64,000 nucleotides of DNA from Cladocopium goreaui (taxonomy: Eukaryota > Sar > Dinophyceae > Suessiales > Symbiodiniaceae). Under the pieces are notes generated by a model, which saw only the letters and a list, made by a program, of their open reading frames with translations, was not told where the DNA came from and searched no databases. A program made the translations under genes and the position numbers. Below are positions 10,642-23,646 of this stretch, piece by piece (within the stretch, counting starts at the first letter, position 1; each line of letters opens with the position of its first letter). The DNA lies in assembly GCA_947184155.2 (NCBI GenBank), contig CAMXCT020002665.1, positions 26,862 to 90,861 on the forward strand, read 5' to 3'.

Positions 10642-13600
10642 ATGGCGGATGACGGTGCATCTGATGGTGCTTCAACTGTCTTAGACAAGCTTTGTGCCTA
10701 CCTGGAAACCGTGCCTGGGACAAATCAGCTTTGAATGGGTTCTCAATGACACGCATGTTGTTTTGGTATGTTTTGGTGCTATCTTGTATTTCTATATGCT
10801 TTGTGTATCCAGCCAAGGTTGCATCTCGCAAAAACCTGGGAGACCATTTGAATGAGGTTTTTCAAGATCGGACCAAGATGAAGGGAGTTGCCTGATTTGG
10901 GTAGACTTTGTTTTCTGTGGGTATGTGATTTTCCTTCTGGTGCTAGACATTTGGTTGTTAAAAAACATCTAGATTTAATCCAAGGCTTTGGATGCCTATG
11001 TGACATCCCTTCCAGATCAAGACCATGGGAGAAGGAATGTGCTGTCAGCTGTGCCTGCCACTTCGTTGTCGGAGTTCTGGCTACCACTTGAATTCTTTGA
11101 CTACTCTGAGAAGTCAAAGAATGGGTGTCCCTTGGCTGTTCTTGTCTGTGATTTTGTGTTTTTATGAAACTATCATTTTGCGATGTCATAATGTTTTTCT
11201 TAATGGGGTGTTTGTGTATGCTGGATGTTTGGGGAAGAGTAACCATAATATACCATAATACTTTTTCTGGAAATGTTCAGTGTTGATTGGCCCTGTCAGA
11301 TTTTCCGAACAACAGCCAACTGTGCATGTACTTTCGGGAGTTTGCACAGTTCGGGTACAAGTCGTCAGCGGAAGCTGTAGTCACCAAATTCCCATACTGT
11401 GATGGGTCGCGTTGTTTGGAGCAGTTCTCAGTCGGAGTGAGCGACGGGTTCACGAAAGTACTTTTGATGTTCCTCATCATTAGCTTCGTTGAAGAATTGG
11501 AATTGTCGAAGGAAGAGCAGGAGACGTTGAAAAACACCCTTTGCTCATTTAAGTACGTGAGGTGTACGTACGAGCACTTCGACAATCCAGGGCATCATTA
11601 TTTGAACTCGTTGAGTTTCTTGGCTATGTTTTTGTTAAGGGAAGGGGGAATGTGTTTCAGCCAGCTTATTCATTAGCCAAAGATGTTGTCTGCAACTAAG
11701 AACTGGGTTACCTCACTTCTGAGAAACAAGCTCCGAGCCCCATTAGCATGTTCGCTGATATCCAAGCCGCGATCCAGATGGAGCAACGAATTACCAAGAG
11801 CAAAGCATCGATGCGTGACCTCTTGAACAAGACATGCGCGAGCTACAACAAGATGACGTCAATCAAGAAACACCGCATTGATGGCGCTCGCAAGTCGCTG
11901 CTGTACAACTTGTGTCTAAGTTTATTCGGTGATCAGCTGGTTTTATTTTTTTATTTTCCCCTTGAATTTTGGCCAAGAAAATATAATTTACGCGGGTTGA
12001 ACTTTGTCGGGATATTTTCTTTTGTCATGATGATGGTTTGATCAAAGGCTGCGATCCCCAAAAGACTTCCTCGATTTGGTCCACCGACACTACGATTCCT
12101 ATCCTCATCAGCAATCAGGCTTGGTTTCGGGGGAAAAAAAAGAATTTACAACTGTTAGGATTTTGTCAATCTGGGCCAGGATTGCCGTTGGAGATATTGG
12201 CCCAGGAGTTTTGGGTGCCTGGCTCAACTGTGAGGGCAGAATGCCCACAGTATCTTGGGAAAGAACTGTTCAGTGAGATTCTCAGAGTAACTGATGAAAC
12301 AGCTTGCCTCTACGCATTCCGAGCTTCTCAGGACCCTTGATATACGCGAACAATGTTTTTTATTTTTGTTGTAGTAGTTCTGTTTTGTTTTCCACCAAAG
12401 TTTGGACATACATGATTTAAGATTCGGCTATCCCAACATTTCAAGTCAAAGCAAAAAAAACATTTCATTTTTTGGTTCTTGCAATTCCCGAGGACTTTGA
12501 GCGTCGTGCCAGTCCAGAAGCTTCGCTGAAGGTCAAGGACAGGGGTTGTGAATTGTGTGGTATCCTTACATAATTTGCTTGGCTACTCTCCTGATTTTGA
12601 TATTCACCCTGCAGAAATCATCTCAGCTTTCCGACGAGCAACACTACCTCCTGTTTGACATCGTTTGCTTATGGTTGTGGTTGCTTCCCAAGTTGGTGAA
12701 GAACTATCCCTCGGACATCGTTCAGAAGCACCATGAACTCTTCCACAAAGGGTGTTTTGTACCAATTGCTATTTTATTTTTGGTTAGTCAAGGGTATAGT
12801 TGCTTCTTGTCTAGGGGATGGATAAGGTGATTGGTTGTCAAGTTTATTGTCTATGGTGGGATATGAAAGTGACCAAATTGTTTTGGCTAGGGGGTGGATA
12901 GGGTGATTGGTCGCCAAATTTTTTTGGCTAGCGGGTGGATAGGGTGATTGGTCGCCAAATTTTTTTGGCTAGCGGGTGGATAGGGTGATTGGTCGCCAAA
13001 TTTTTTTGGCTACCGGGTGGATAGGGTGATTGGTCGCCAAATTTTTTTGGCTGAGCACTACAAATTGTGATTGGTTTTTTAAAAAACCCGTCGCAATTCT
13101 TGGATATCCCAAAAATCAATCATGGGTTGGCTAAGTTTGATATTCCAACAAAAACCAATCATTTTTTGGGAGAAGCCACAACTCTCAAAATGTGATGGGT
13201 TTTTAGAATAACCCGTCGCAAAAACCTAGGGTGTCGGGTGAACCAATCACACCCAGAAGCTGGAAATAACATCTCGAGTGTGATTGTTTTTTTTTTCGAA
13301 TACTTTCATGTGATTGGTTTTTAAAAAAACCCGTCGCACCCAAGGGTTGGAAAATAGATCGGTAAATGTGATTGGGTTTTCCATATTTTCGTGGTGTTCA
13401 ATATTTTTTGGAATTTCCTGAACATAGATTCGCAGCTGAGGTTATTGGACAAAGACTTGGGTTCTGTCATGAAGGCTGGAGAGGAGTTCGATTACCAGCG
13501 CATTGCCTTCGTTTTGGAGGCTATTGTTGGAAAACAACCAAAATAAATTAACAAAGAAACAAACAAATAATTTTTTTATACACTTTGCATGGTCTTTAAT

Positions 13601-16600
13601 CTCTTCACTTTTCATACATGGTATCTCGGACTTTATCCCTTTCTATTTGACAATTCCATTCCCTGAAGATTCGTGGCGAACACATCGATCAGTATGTGAG
13701 TGAGCATCAAGACCGGGCCCGTGATGCACATGCCAAGTCGCTTCAAGCGGCATTTGCAGCGTGGCAAGAAGACCTCGCTGCCGATCAAAGCAAATTTGAA
13801 GCGGACCGAATCTTGACCCTTGGTGTGAATAGCTGTAACAAAACATGTGGTTCAATGGGATGATATTGGGATGATATATATTATACAAAATACAAATCAT
13901 AGTCTCTCTATGTATTGTTTATTTGCAAGGTTGTTCTTACTGACCAGCAAATTGGATTTTCATGGTAAAAACTAATGTGATCAACAAAGTATAAACACTA
14001 GCTTTACTTAACCCCCAAAGCATTTTATCATTTGTTTTGTGATGGACACCCATCTTCACGAGGAATGAAAAGGAAGGTGTCAAAACACGTGCAAAGCTGG
14101 TGCAGCAACTGGAGGAGTTTGGCCGGGTAAGAATTTTCAATGTTTCATTTGTTTCCGTCCCACAAGCTTGAAGATAATTTTGGGTTTGCACCCACAGTCA
14201 GAAAACACAGATACTCAAGGTTTTGTTTTTTTTTGATGGTTGACAAACCCGATTTGGATTACATGTCATAGACTATTAAAAAATATAATATATTAATTCT
14301 TGTTGGTTGTTGTTTATATATCGTATTATTATATATCTTTGGATTGCATGTCACATAGTATATAATAATATAATATATGAATTCTTATAGTATATAAACA
14401 ACAAGTATTCAGATATCTTCCTTGGCTTAACCATGTAGGACAGCCACACCAGAGCGTGGACTGTGGTCAAGGATTTCATTGCACAAAATTTGTGCATCTT
14501 CCCAGCAAAAATGGAGCATGCAGAATCAGCCTTGATGCCATCGACAAAAAGTTGGGTCCGATCGTGCTTAGATGACATGAGCTGCCACAGCCCAGAAGAC
14601 CACATGGTGATGCTATGGCTGAATTGCCCGGTGGTGGGCATAATCAGCAGTGAGAAGTACGACTTCTTCCTGACTTGCGTGTGCAATTTCCTCGCTGATT
14701 GGAGTCGCAATGGGGTGTGTGTGATCATCCACCCAAATCGTGCCGCCCAACTGGACAAGAGGACAGTGACTAAAACAATTTCAAACTATATAAAAATCTT
14801 AGTAAAATAACCTGCTGTTCAAGGATGTATCTGTATCTGCATTAAATTTCTGATAGATTTACCTGTGCGTCCCCCTTGCTCAGTTGCCAAGTTGCCAAAC
14901 TCCAGGAGAGGCACGACCAGGAAGAAAGGCTGACGATGAAGATGTCAAGGCCAATCCTGATGACGACGGTGTCAAAGGAGAAGCAAAGGATGAGGACAGC
15001 AATGCTGAGTCCGACGGTGAGGGCAAATCGAAAGGGTTGGTGGCAGGTGAGGAGGCTGATGTTCGTGATGTGATCTACAACTTGGAGAAGCTTTGTGCAA
15101 GCATTTTGTACCATCACATTCCAAAAAGTTGATAATGTTGGCTCATCCCAAGTAAATCTATTCCCTGATTTGGAAGTACACAACAAGTATTTTTGAAACC
15201 ATGTGTATATGATATGAAAATCAAAGGGGATGGACTTTGGGAAAACTTTTGAAGAAAGAGTATGGGCACACGGCACCAATGGTGTGTAAAATAATTGTGA
15301 AAACCGAGGAAAGACCTGCGCTTAAAAGACAGGAATCTGAAGCTGCGCAATTTGACCTGGGTTTGGGACCCCGATACTTGGCGCGAATAGTGCGCAAGAA
15401 TATTTGCCATCGTTTTCAAAACAATCATTTAGTCATGCAGGCCTTACATTGGAGCCACATTTCAATCCCTGGACCCAGGCAACGCTTTTTGGAAAACGTG
15501 ATGGCGTTTTGACGGGTCTTGCCGTGGTGTCGGGTTTGTCCAAGAACAACATCATCAGGCAAACTCGTGGATGGAAGCAAGGAGTCGTACATGGAGTATC
15601 CATGCTTCCCAGAAGCGACTTTTGGAAACCCGAAGCAGTTACTTGGCTATTTTGCCCTAGGGGTTCATGCTATACATGTGGCTGACAAACCATTTGACTA
15701 TTTCTCATCCATCTCATTGATATATTCAATGCCATTTAAACTGACTAATATCTAAACCAATTTGTTTCAATTTCAGTTTGGGCCAACTGTGGAAAAACTC
15801 ATTCATGGTGATGTTCAACATGGGACTGCCCCCCTTAATTTCCTCCAAGCCATGCCAAGCTTCTCAGGTGTCTCCACAAAGGCAAGGTGTGCCACTGCCC
15901 CATTTGGGGCGGGCATTCACCGATGTCCAGGAGCTGAAACAAGTCCTTGGGCAGGATTTGGGCAGCCCCTTTTTTTTCCAGGCCATACATAACCTTGCCC
16001 CAGAATAAAAAATTGAAGCCTTTCATAAAAATCATTTTTGGCCGGGGACTACCTAAAGTATGAGTGTGATAAACTGAAACTTTGAACATGGGGAATGGGG
16101 AATTCGATGTGTATATCCAAAAACTGAATATTTTTTTTTGGTTGCAGTATATTAAGGTTGCTGGTGGCACGGACATTGTCAAGAAGACGATGCAGGCGTT
16201 CTGCGTGCCAACTTCAAAGGCTACGGCACTGATCGACTTGCATGCTTACGATGGTTTCCCTGCATTGGCTGCTTTGGAAGTTCCTTGGCTCTTTGGTTTG
16301 CCAGCTTTGGAGAAAAGTGTTTAACACATCGTATATGGTACCCAATGCAGGTAACAGTATGCTTAGAATAGAAGATGTTACAACGTTACATACACGATAA
16401 GACTGAATGATTTAATTTTATTGATAGACTATATTATAAAATCTTAAACATATAATATGAAGTAATACAATTCAATAAAATAGGACTAAAACAAATGATC
16501 ATACAATGTGATAACATCATATGATAAAATACAATATGATAATATTATGTGATGACATGATCTAATATAACTTATCATGTTAATGAAATAGAAGACATAG

Positions 16601-19113
16601 TATCAAAGAAAATATGTAATATGGTATATTAAGGACTATATAGGATAAATAGAGTGCAATATCATAGAATATAATTTGAAATAATATAATATAATAAACA
16701 TTAGATAATAGATATCTATATAATATATAGCATGTAAAATATTATCATGAAAACTCTCGACATTTTGGGAAGTGCAAAGTTTGCACCATATAGATCCATA
16801 GAGTGTACATACTGGGGTTGCACATCAAAATCACATCCCAACACATTCTACTAACTAAATGTCAGGGAATCCAAAGCTGTTATATAAATATCTACTATAC
16901 TTAAAGAATCTGTTGCAACCCTGTTCAGGAGCTACAGGAGTCAAAGCCGACCATCTGTGCTTCGATGGTTTTGGGCAATTCAGGAGGAGAACTCATGACA
17001 AGACTTGGGAACAAGATATATGAAGCTTGCAGGTCGAAGGCTATTGACTTGGCATCCTTTCCGGATTTTGCCCCAACAATCAAAGCCTTGCGTGATGGTC
17101 CTGTGTCTCAAAGCACAGCGACATACAAAGTATGTGTTCAACACCATTTCCAGCTCAAGATCTTACAGTCGATGGCTGAAAAATGGGTTCAAACGGATGC
17201 TTTGCGAGAAAAGGCTATGAGCATCATCGAGAATCACAACAAGCGATTCAACGTTGGTGGTGAAATGTGGTTTGAAGAGAGGAGACGTGCTCATCATCCC
17301 CTTTCCCATTGAACGATTTAACACCAAACCAAGTATGATGTTTACCATCATTAAAACCATATTGGGGCTATGACTTTATCCTTCCAACATTGTGCACCAG
17401 GGCTGTAAATCAGAGTCCAGCTGACCCTTCAAATGGAAACATAAAACTACCCTCTGAATTGATCGATTTATTCTGCCAAGTTTCTCCCATAGAGACGAAG
17501 AAAACATTGATGCAGGAACTCGTCATCTGGGCAATCATCACAAGAGCCTGCCGCCCAGCAGATCAAGGTTGAAGCTTCACAGCTTGCCACGGCAGAGCAA
17601 ATGGCAACATTGGCAAAACAGTGCCTTTGTTTGTGTTTAGAATCAATTCATAATTCCTTAATCTCCATGGGGGATTCATCCTGGAGGTAATTAATATGTT
17701 TGGTGGGGTTGTCTTGGGATTGTGGAATATTTAGAATGGGGATTTAACATCAATCTTCGTATAGGGATTTCATGAGGATGGCTACAATCTTAGAATGTAT
17801 CTTGATGTTACAAGTTCAGAATTTAGAATGCATGAGTAATTTTCACACATGATAGCACGACAGCATGCGACAGGCGCAAGTTGACCATCAACAGCACCTG
17901 TGAGCTTGTCAGTGGAGGTGATGATGGAAGCATGGTTTTCATCTGCTCCAAGGCAAAAAATCAGTTTTTTGCAAACCGAGAGATGCCTCTCGGCTATTTT
18001 CAGTGTTGAGTGTTCCCCTTAAATATCTAGATTCAATTGTGAATCTCATGTCCAGTGCCCTGTGCAACGGGTGTACCTTTTTGAAACCATTGTTCAGGTT
18101 CAGCTTTGGAGCAGGCGAGTGGAGGGATGGATCTGCATCTTGGTGATCAAACTATCAACTTGGGTGTTTGGGTTTTATTCTCCAACATTTCCCAAACAAA
18201 TCATACTAGAGTTTGACATGTCACCAATAAACCCAAATAGTGGGTAGTTGTCACCACCTTTAACTTTAACATACTTTACCAATATGTTTGGTGGTTTGCA
18301 GTTTTGGTGGATTGCCCAAGTTGACATGGGGATGATCCAGGATTTGTTTCTCCATCTAAGGATGCCCGGGATGTTTCCAACAATCCAGAAGGCCGTTGGT
18401 TCGCGTTCCGCCTCGACACGAACTCCACGGTGATTTTGGAGAAAAAGACCATTTCGGAGCACCTGAGTGATCTTGAATGTTTGGACACCCCAACCAGAGT
18501 GGATGCAGTCTTGAAGGAGCTCGAGGATGCTGGAGAGGCAGGGGATACATATTATATGATATGATATGAATAATAGATCCCATGATATTATACTATCATG
18601 TATTTTCAATCTCATAGATCCCAAAGTGTAGAGTACATGTTCTTTATGAATTTGTCTGGTATTGCCACATGAAAAGACATCATGGCATATAGTGTTCATG
18701 CAGGGTTGACAGAAAAATGCTATGTTTTATTGTGATGTCAAACATCTATTTTTCCTAGTTGTCTTGGAACACAACGATCAGGTGAAATACAAAATTTCAC
18801 ATCACAGCTTGAAGAAAAACGAGTGCAGCATCACTTCGTCCAAAGAGCTTGTGTTCGTATTGGACGAGCCATCGGATGAACCCGCGAGGAAGAAGCAAAA
18901 GAACAAATCAGGTTCGAAGGAGAAAGACGCTGCTATGGTGACTATCAAAAACTTCGGGTCCACCATCCTGATCCCCAAGTTCAAAAGTTCTTCCATCTTG
19001 AAGGTTGCATGGAGGTGCCGCCTTGACAGTCAGGCCGACGGAGCCAAGTTGCTGATGCCAGTGAGGCCGGTTGCCATTCTCACAGGCAGCCTCGAAGTGC
19101 TTGATGGCCAAAA
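10642..19113 (+). CDS. Very large multi-exon protein, function unknown
   Basis: Start proposed at ATG 10,642 (MADDGASDGASTVLDKLCAY). At least twenty coding stretches follow on the + strand, at about 10,983-11,150, 11,302-11,670, 11,715-11,930, 12,047-12,115, 12,483-12,540, 12,617-12,745, 13,437-13,534, 13,667-13,827, 14,075-14,127, 14,437-14,755, 14,900-15,090, 15,250-15,700, 15,780-15,990, 16,150-16,290, 16,927-17,310, 17,545-17,620, 17,855-17,962, 18,335-18,541 and 18,770-19,113. Notable segments are a coiled-coil-like exon (HQDRARDAHAKSLQAAFAAW), an acidic linker (14,930-15,060), FFLTCVCNFLADW then VIIHPNRAAQL (14,650-14,755), LIDLHAYDGFPALAALE (about 16,230-16,290), GRWFAFRLDTNSTVILEKK (18,390-18,460), and a basic stretch (ARKKQKNKSGSKEK) before a GTAAGC donor at 19,114. 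I do not recognise the protein; HPNRA and AYDG segments recall repeated uncharacterised dinoflagellate proteins, from memory only. It could be two genes. It follows the transposase-like gene by about 320 bases. Confidence 0.6.
12805..13050. repeat. 41-bp minisatellite inside an intron
   Basis: Four near-identical 41-bp units, starting at 12,885, 12,926, 12,967 and 13,008, run GGCTAGCGGGTGGATAGGG, TGATTGGTCGCC and AAATTTTTTT. Two decayed units precede them from about 12,805. The array sits between two coding exons of the large unknown gene. It lacks the unique spacers of a CRISPR array. Confidence 0.85.
13066..13337. repeat. Three copies of a GTGATTGG...CCCGTCGCA intronic element
   Basis: Copies start at about 13,066, 13,191 and 13,309. 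Each begins TGTGATTGG or TGTGATGGG, passes through a T-run then an A-run, and closes with ACCCGTCGCA. The T-run/A-run centre makes each copy weakly hairpin-forming. The GTGATTGG core is shared with the adjacent 41-bp minisatellite, suggesting a common origin. They lie 118-125 bp apart. Confidence 0.65.
14216..14400. other. AT-rich intron sequence
   Basis: Poly-T runs and TATATAATATAT stretches between coding exons of the large gene, including two related TAATATATTAATTCTTG and AATATATGAATTCTTA segments. No coding signal. Confidence 0.6.
16325..16926. other. Long AT-rich intron, no gene
   Basis: About 600 bases of ATATAATA-type low-complexity sequence between two well-supported exons of the large unknown gene. 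Stops occur in all frames. Nothing else was identified in it. Confidence 0.65.
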
Positions 19114-19991
19114 TGTAAGCCTCATGTGAGCGCAGTGAGACTCCCTGTATTGACAGGTGACATGGCTGGCTGCACGTCGTTATGGCCATGAAATTTTGAG
19201 TTTTGTGACGCCTGGCTACATGCCCCCATGGTTCCTTTTTAATTTCTAACCTCACAGAGTTGGAAATCACAAAATGGTCCCAACCAAGCACTAAACTCAA
19301 CATAAACTCATTGTTACTATGAAACATTTGTCAATTTATGGGGCATGTTTTGGCTGTCAAATCACTTGATGTGATTATGGGTCAAGCTTTTGTGTGGGAA
19401 GTTGGTGCTGAGCAAAAAGTAAACTTATGGTGTCATCGTTGAAACATGCAAATCAATAAAGTCAACTGTAAAGCTGATGCCATTTGCCATGTATTAGATA
19501 ATATTTTTTGAGGGGAACCATAGCAGGATATTGATTCATGAATTCTAGCTCAGCACCAGCATAGTGAAACATAGTGGCTTAGCCTTGTGGTTCCTCCACC
19601 GAATTTTGTGAGGAGCAGCAGGGATGCGGCTATGTTTGATGGGTATTCAACTTTCATTGACTTTCCATGCTCGCTGAGCACCTGCGAACAAACCAACATG
19701 TTGCTCTTAGCCCGAGCTTGTTGAGAGAAAAAGCTTTCTGAAGCCTTGGAAACAAAAATGTTGAATTTGGTTGATTTCCATTTTGAACATGTTGTTTATG
19801 CATGTTTCTGCATTGAACTGCAAAGCCCCAAATTCGAAGTTCCAATGGGTTCCTAATTGAATCCAATGGGCTTGTTGGGATTGAAACTATCAGTGAACAA
19901 AGCTCTTCAAACATTGCTGTGGTCATCGCCTCAGGCAGGGCTCTAGGATTAGCTAGTTTTGACCCCAGGTGTTCAAAACTTGCCACTTTCA
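19114..19991. other. Gene-free stretch between the large gene and the lysine-rich gene
   Basis: Opens with the GTAAGC donor that closes the last good exon of the large gene. It then shows no sustained coding signal on the + strand until the ATG at 19,992. It may contain the large gene's unseen terminal exon and the promoter of the next gene. Minus-strand open frames here are unconvincing. Confidence 0.45.
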
Positions 19992-22900
19992 ATGGCACGT
20001 CGTGGCAGCAAGAACACGCAGTCGGATTCCGATGAGGTAGAAGAAGTCCCATTGACTTGTGCTATGCCTATGCCAGCCCCTCGAAGCAAGTAACAGTTTC
20101 CAAACAACTTGTGCTGATGGAAAAAACCCTTTATCCTCCCAAAGCCACCAAGGTAAGCATGTGAGGGGTTAATGTAAATATAGAAAGGTTTTACATTAAG
20201 GACTTAAGTTGTATCAGAATCAGTTATATATATCAAGTCCCCTTCAATATTCATATATCATTTGCCTCAACACTCCAGCCAAGGGATTCAACCTGAGCAA
20301 CTTCCTCCAAGATGGGCCAAGCAGCAGAACTGGTGCATCTCCGATGCCAACCCGGTCATCTTTGCCACCAGCTTCTGCATCACGCGTTGTGCCTGCACAG
20401 GCTGAACCCAGTCTCTCACTAGCACTTCAAGAGTTTGCAGTGGGTGCATTGAGTTTATATGTCATTTTCATACAACATATGTCAATGTACATAAGGTAGC
20501 AATGTGGATGCTTTGCCACCACGTGTTCGAGCTTCTGATTCATCGGACAAGAATTCGCCCGATGAAGAAGTTAAGCCCAAGAAAGTACCCAAAGGACAAA
20601 CCAAAGAGGCAAAGAACAAGGAGGCAAAAGTGTCGAAGACAAAGAAGGACAAGACAGAGAAGGGAAAGAAAGAGAAAACCAAGTCCGAAAAGAATTCAAA
20701 GTCCAAGCGAAAGGCAGACACAGAGGAAGAAAAGGATGAAGAAACCCCACTGGGTGATGATCATGATCCCATCTTAGAGTTTGGTGACGACGATGAGGAT
20801 GACAATGACTCGGGTGTTGACGAGGGGAAGGTTGACACTAGGGGTGGAAGCATGAAGAGGCCAGCAAGTGCGGCCAAGTCCGCTACCAAGAAGCCAGCAA
20901 CCAGTGGCCGTGGGAGCAGACGTCCCAAGGAGTTTCCATTTTCCAAAAATATACACTTTTCAAACCAGTCATGTTTTATCATCAATTGTTATGTAATGAT
21001 GTGTCTTGTTTGTATTGAAATTCTTTAAGGTGATTGGTCCTTGCAACCCCATATGTTGAAGGAGCGGCTGCCCTTTGAACATGCGATCGAGAAGAAGGGT
21101 GAGGCCAGTTCCTTTGCTGATCTTTCTATGGAAGACCTTGTGAACCTTGTCCCCATCATTGAAAAATTTACAAGCTATCAAGTTGATGTGGCTCATTGAT
21201 TCCAAGTAGTTTTGCATTTTTTTCGGAACTCTCCCTCCAAGGAAGCCTATGGAAGATGAGAGATCCATCGCTGATCCCTTCCGCAGATTGGACGCTCAGT
21301 ACTTTCCGGATAACCAGCTTGGAGATGAGACGCTCTACCCCCCGAGTCCTGCGATGACAGTTTCTTGGGCCCAACAAACGAACACTGTTTTTTTTTTGTT
21401 TTTATCTCAGCATAATCATATGTAATTACTGGGAATGGATTTCCACCAAACATCATAAATTCATAGTTAGTCTGTGCAATAAAATAGCCCCATCAAATAT
21501 CATAGAATTGGTCTATCAACAAGTTGTCTTTCCAACCCAGGCCACGCAGATTGAGGACGAGATGCCTCCAGCGATCTCGCCGACCAAGCCAAAGGCAGCT
21601 CAGCAAATTAAAGATAGTCACATGGCGCAACCGATCCTTGGTTTCATGTTGGGTCCATTTCCGAGGCTGATGATGGTGTGGTGGGAGATTCTCAGGCAGG
21701 GTCCATATCCCCTACATAGGCATTATATTCCCCAAATTTCCACCAAAGGAAAACTTAATCCATGGATGTATTAAAAAAAAAATGTATGGAGGCCTTCGTC
21801 TGTTTGGTTTCTTTTTTTGGCAAGTCCCTCACAGTCACACCTTCAGCGCTTTCACCTTCACTATTCATTTACACACATGGCCTCGTCAAAGAAGTGATTC
21901 ATAGTTTGCCCCTGCAAGCCATGTTATAAACACCCTGGGCAGGAAACACTCCGCCTTTCGCCCACTATTCATGATGATGATGGGGTGGCAACCTACGCCC
22001 AACAGGTTGTTACGTCAGTGGGGAAGCAGCTTGACAAATTAGATTCTTTGCTGGCCAAGTCGGAAGCCAAAGAGAAGGCAATGGCTGAGGAAGAAAAACA
22101 TGTCTTGCGAGCAGCTGATGCTTTGTTGAGTACTGCCCGCCCATTGGCCAATGCCGCGCAAGTTCTCCATGATGGTTCTTTGGGGGTCGCCAACATGGAA
22201 AAGTCCGACAAGGAGAACATTAACCCCAACCGAGATTCCCAAGCAATTGCAGACACGCAGATTGACCCAGCAAGTGAAGATGCAGTGATCATTGATGATG
22301 ATCATCATGGTGATCAGTTCTCTGCAGAGACAACTCAAGATGCAGCAGGAGGGAGAAGCAAGACTATGAATATTGAAAAATACAAGAAGCTTGGACTCGA
22401 CGCTCAGGCACCAAAAGTCAAGAAAACCATCGGGAAAAACAAGAATCCGAATGATAGCACCTCCCAGAGCGTAAAGGAGAAGCTGGAGACAAAGTCAAAA
22501 GCAAAGTCTGAGAAGTCCAAGGGTGTCAAGGACATGCCAGTAGAAGAGACTGTCGACATTGCCAAGGTCCCCAAGAATCTCAAGATCACCAAAGGTGGTC
22601 CAGATGCAAAGAAGGAGGACAAGGACGATTCCGAAGGGGCAATCCCCAATAACACGACCATCCCGGCTGAGAGCAGTAGAGCCAAAAAGCCCAAAGCAAA
22701 AAGCAAGGCTTCCCCCAAGGCCAAGATCTGCAAGCCTGAGAGCAAAAAAGGCGCCACGAAGGCAAAGCAGAACAAGACCAAGTCGAAGAAGAGCGCTGAG
22801 CCAAAGGCCAAGTCAAAAAGGAAGGTCAGGGATCTAAAGACTGATGATGATGTTGCTGCAAAAATGCATAGTGCATCTTGGCCTGCTATATGTCTTTGAA

Positions 22901-23506
22901 TCTATCTGTCATTCCCTTTCGCAATATTGAGTTATGTTTTGTATGGGTGTGCATCCATCCATGTCCATACAAGTTTTTCTATTATTATCACAACTGAGGT
23001 CTACTCAACAGCATGGAATAAGGCAAGGGCCATGGGAAAAAATGGGGCCGATCGAAAGAAGTACGCCCAGGACGCCCGCATAATGCGGCTAGCCTTGAAT
23101 CTAACTTATATGATGTTGTGATATGTTCTACATGACTGTAAGCCTTTTTGTGCAACACCAAGATCAGTGTGTTTGTTCTAAGGTGGGTGATCGAGAAGGC
23201 CCCCCGAGATTTTGCTGTGGTGCAGTCATTCCTGCAACAGAATGTCATGTGAAAAAGGATATGATGCATATTTAGGAACCTTGGCCTTGGGGACCTAGAA
23301 GTGATTTCAGGTCCATGGTTGCTATCAAATGTTTTGGGGTTTGACCATGTTACAAAGAACATGGTAAGTATGTGTTGTGTCACTGCGTTACATAGATGCG
23401 GTGCCAGAAAGATGCAGCCGAGATTCGGAGTTCGAAGGAACGCGGACAAAAAGTGCTTGATACCAAAGATGGCTGCTTTGCGATCTCATCCCCTGCTGCC
23501 ACCTTA
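19992..23506 (+). CDS. Lysine-rich, probably nuclear multi-exon protein, function unknown
   Basis: Proposed start ATG 19,992 (MARRGSKNTQSDSDE). Coding stretches follow: 20,280-20,430 (GFNLSNFLQDG, Ser/Pro-rich); 20,500-20,945 (extremely Lys/Glu-rich, ending in MKRPASAAKSATKKPA, which recalls chromatin-binding tails); 21,040-21,200 (EDLVNLVPIIEKF); 21,240-21,359; 21,540-21,680; and one long exon of about 890 bases, 21,975-22,865, that begins with a predicted coiled coil (QLDKLDSLLAKSEAKEKAMA) and continues into Lys/Ser/Ala repeats. A shorter exon at 22,995-23,100 reads EVYSTAWNKARAMGKNGADR. Further possible coding lies at about 23,180-23,260 and 23,400-23,506. The charge pattern implies an intrinsically disordered nucleic-acid-binding protein. 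Exon joins are unresolved and the first exon has two plausible frames, so one or two genes may be present. It follows the large unknown gene on the same strand. Confidence 0.55.
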
Positions 23507-23646
23507 ACATACCTTAAGATAGGGGGCCACTCTTAGTTTGGAAAGGATTCACTTCCAATTGGATTGGCATATATATAAATAATGCTTACCATAATCATCC
23601 CATTATTTACAGTGTTTCATTGTTAGCCTATAGTGACCCTGCTAAG

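Noticed and set aside
12805..13050. Regularly spaced repeats resembling a CRISPR array
   Set aside because: Repeats are contiguous with no unique spacers and lie in a eukaryotic intron; this is a minisatellite.
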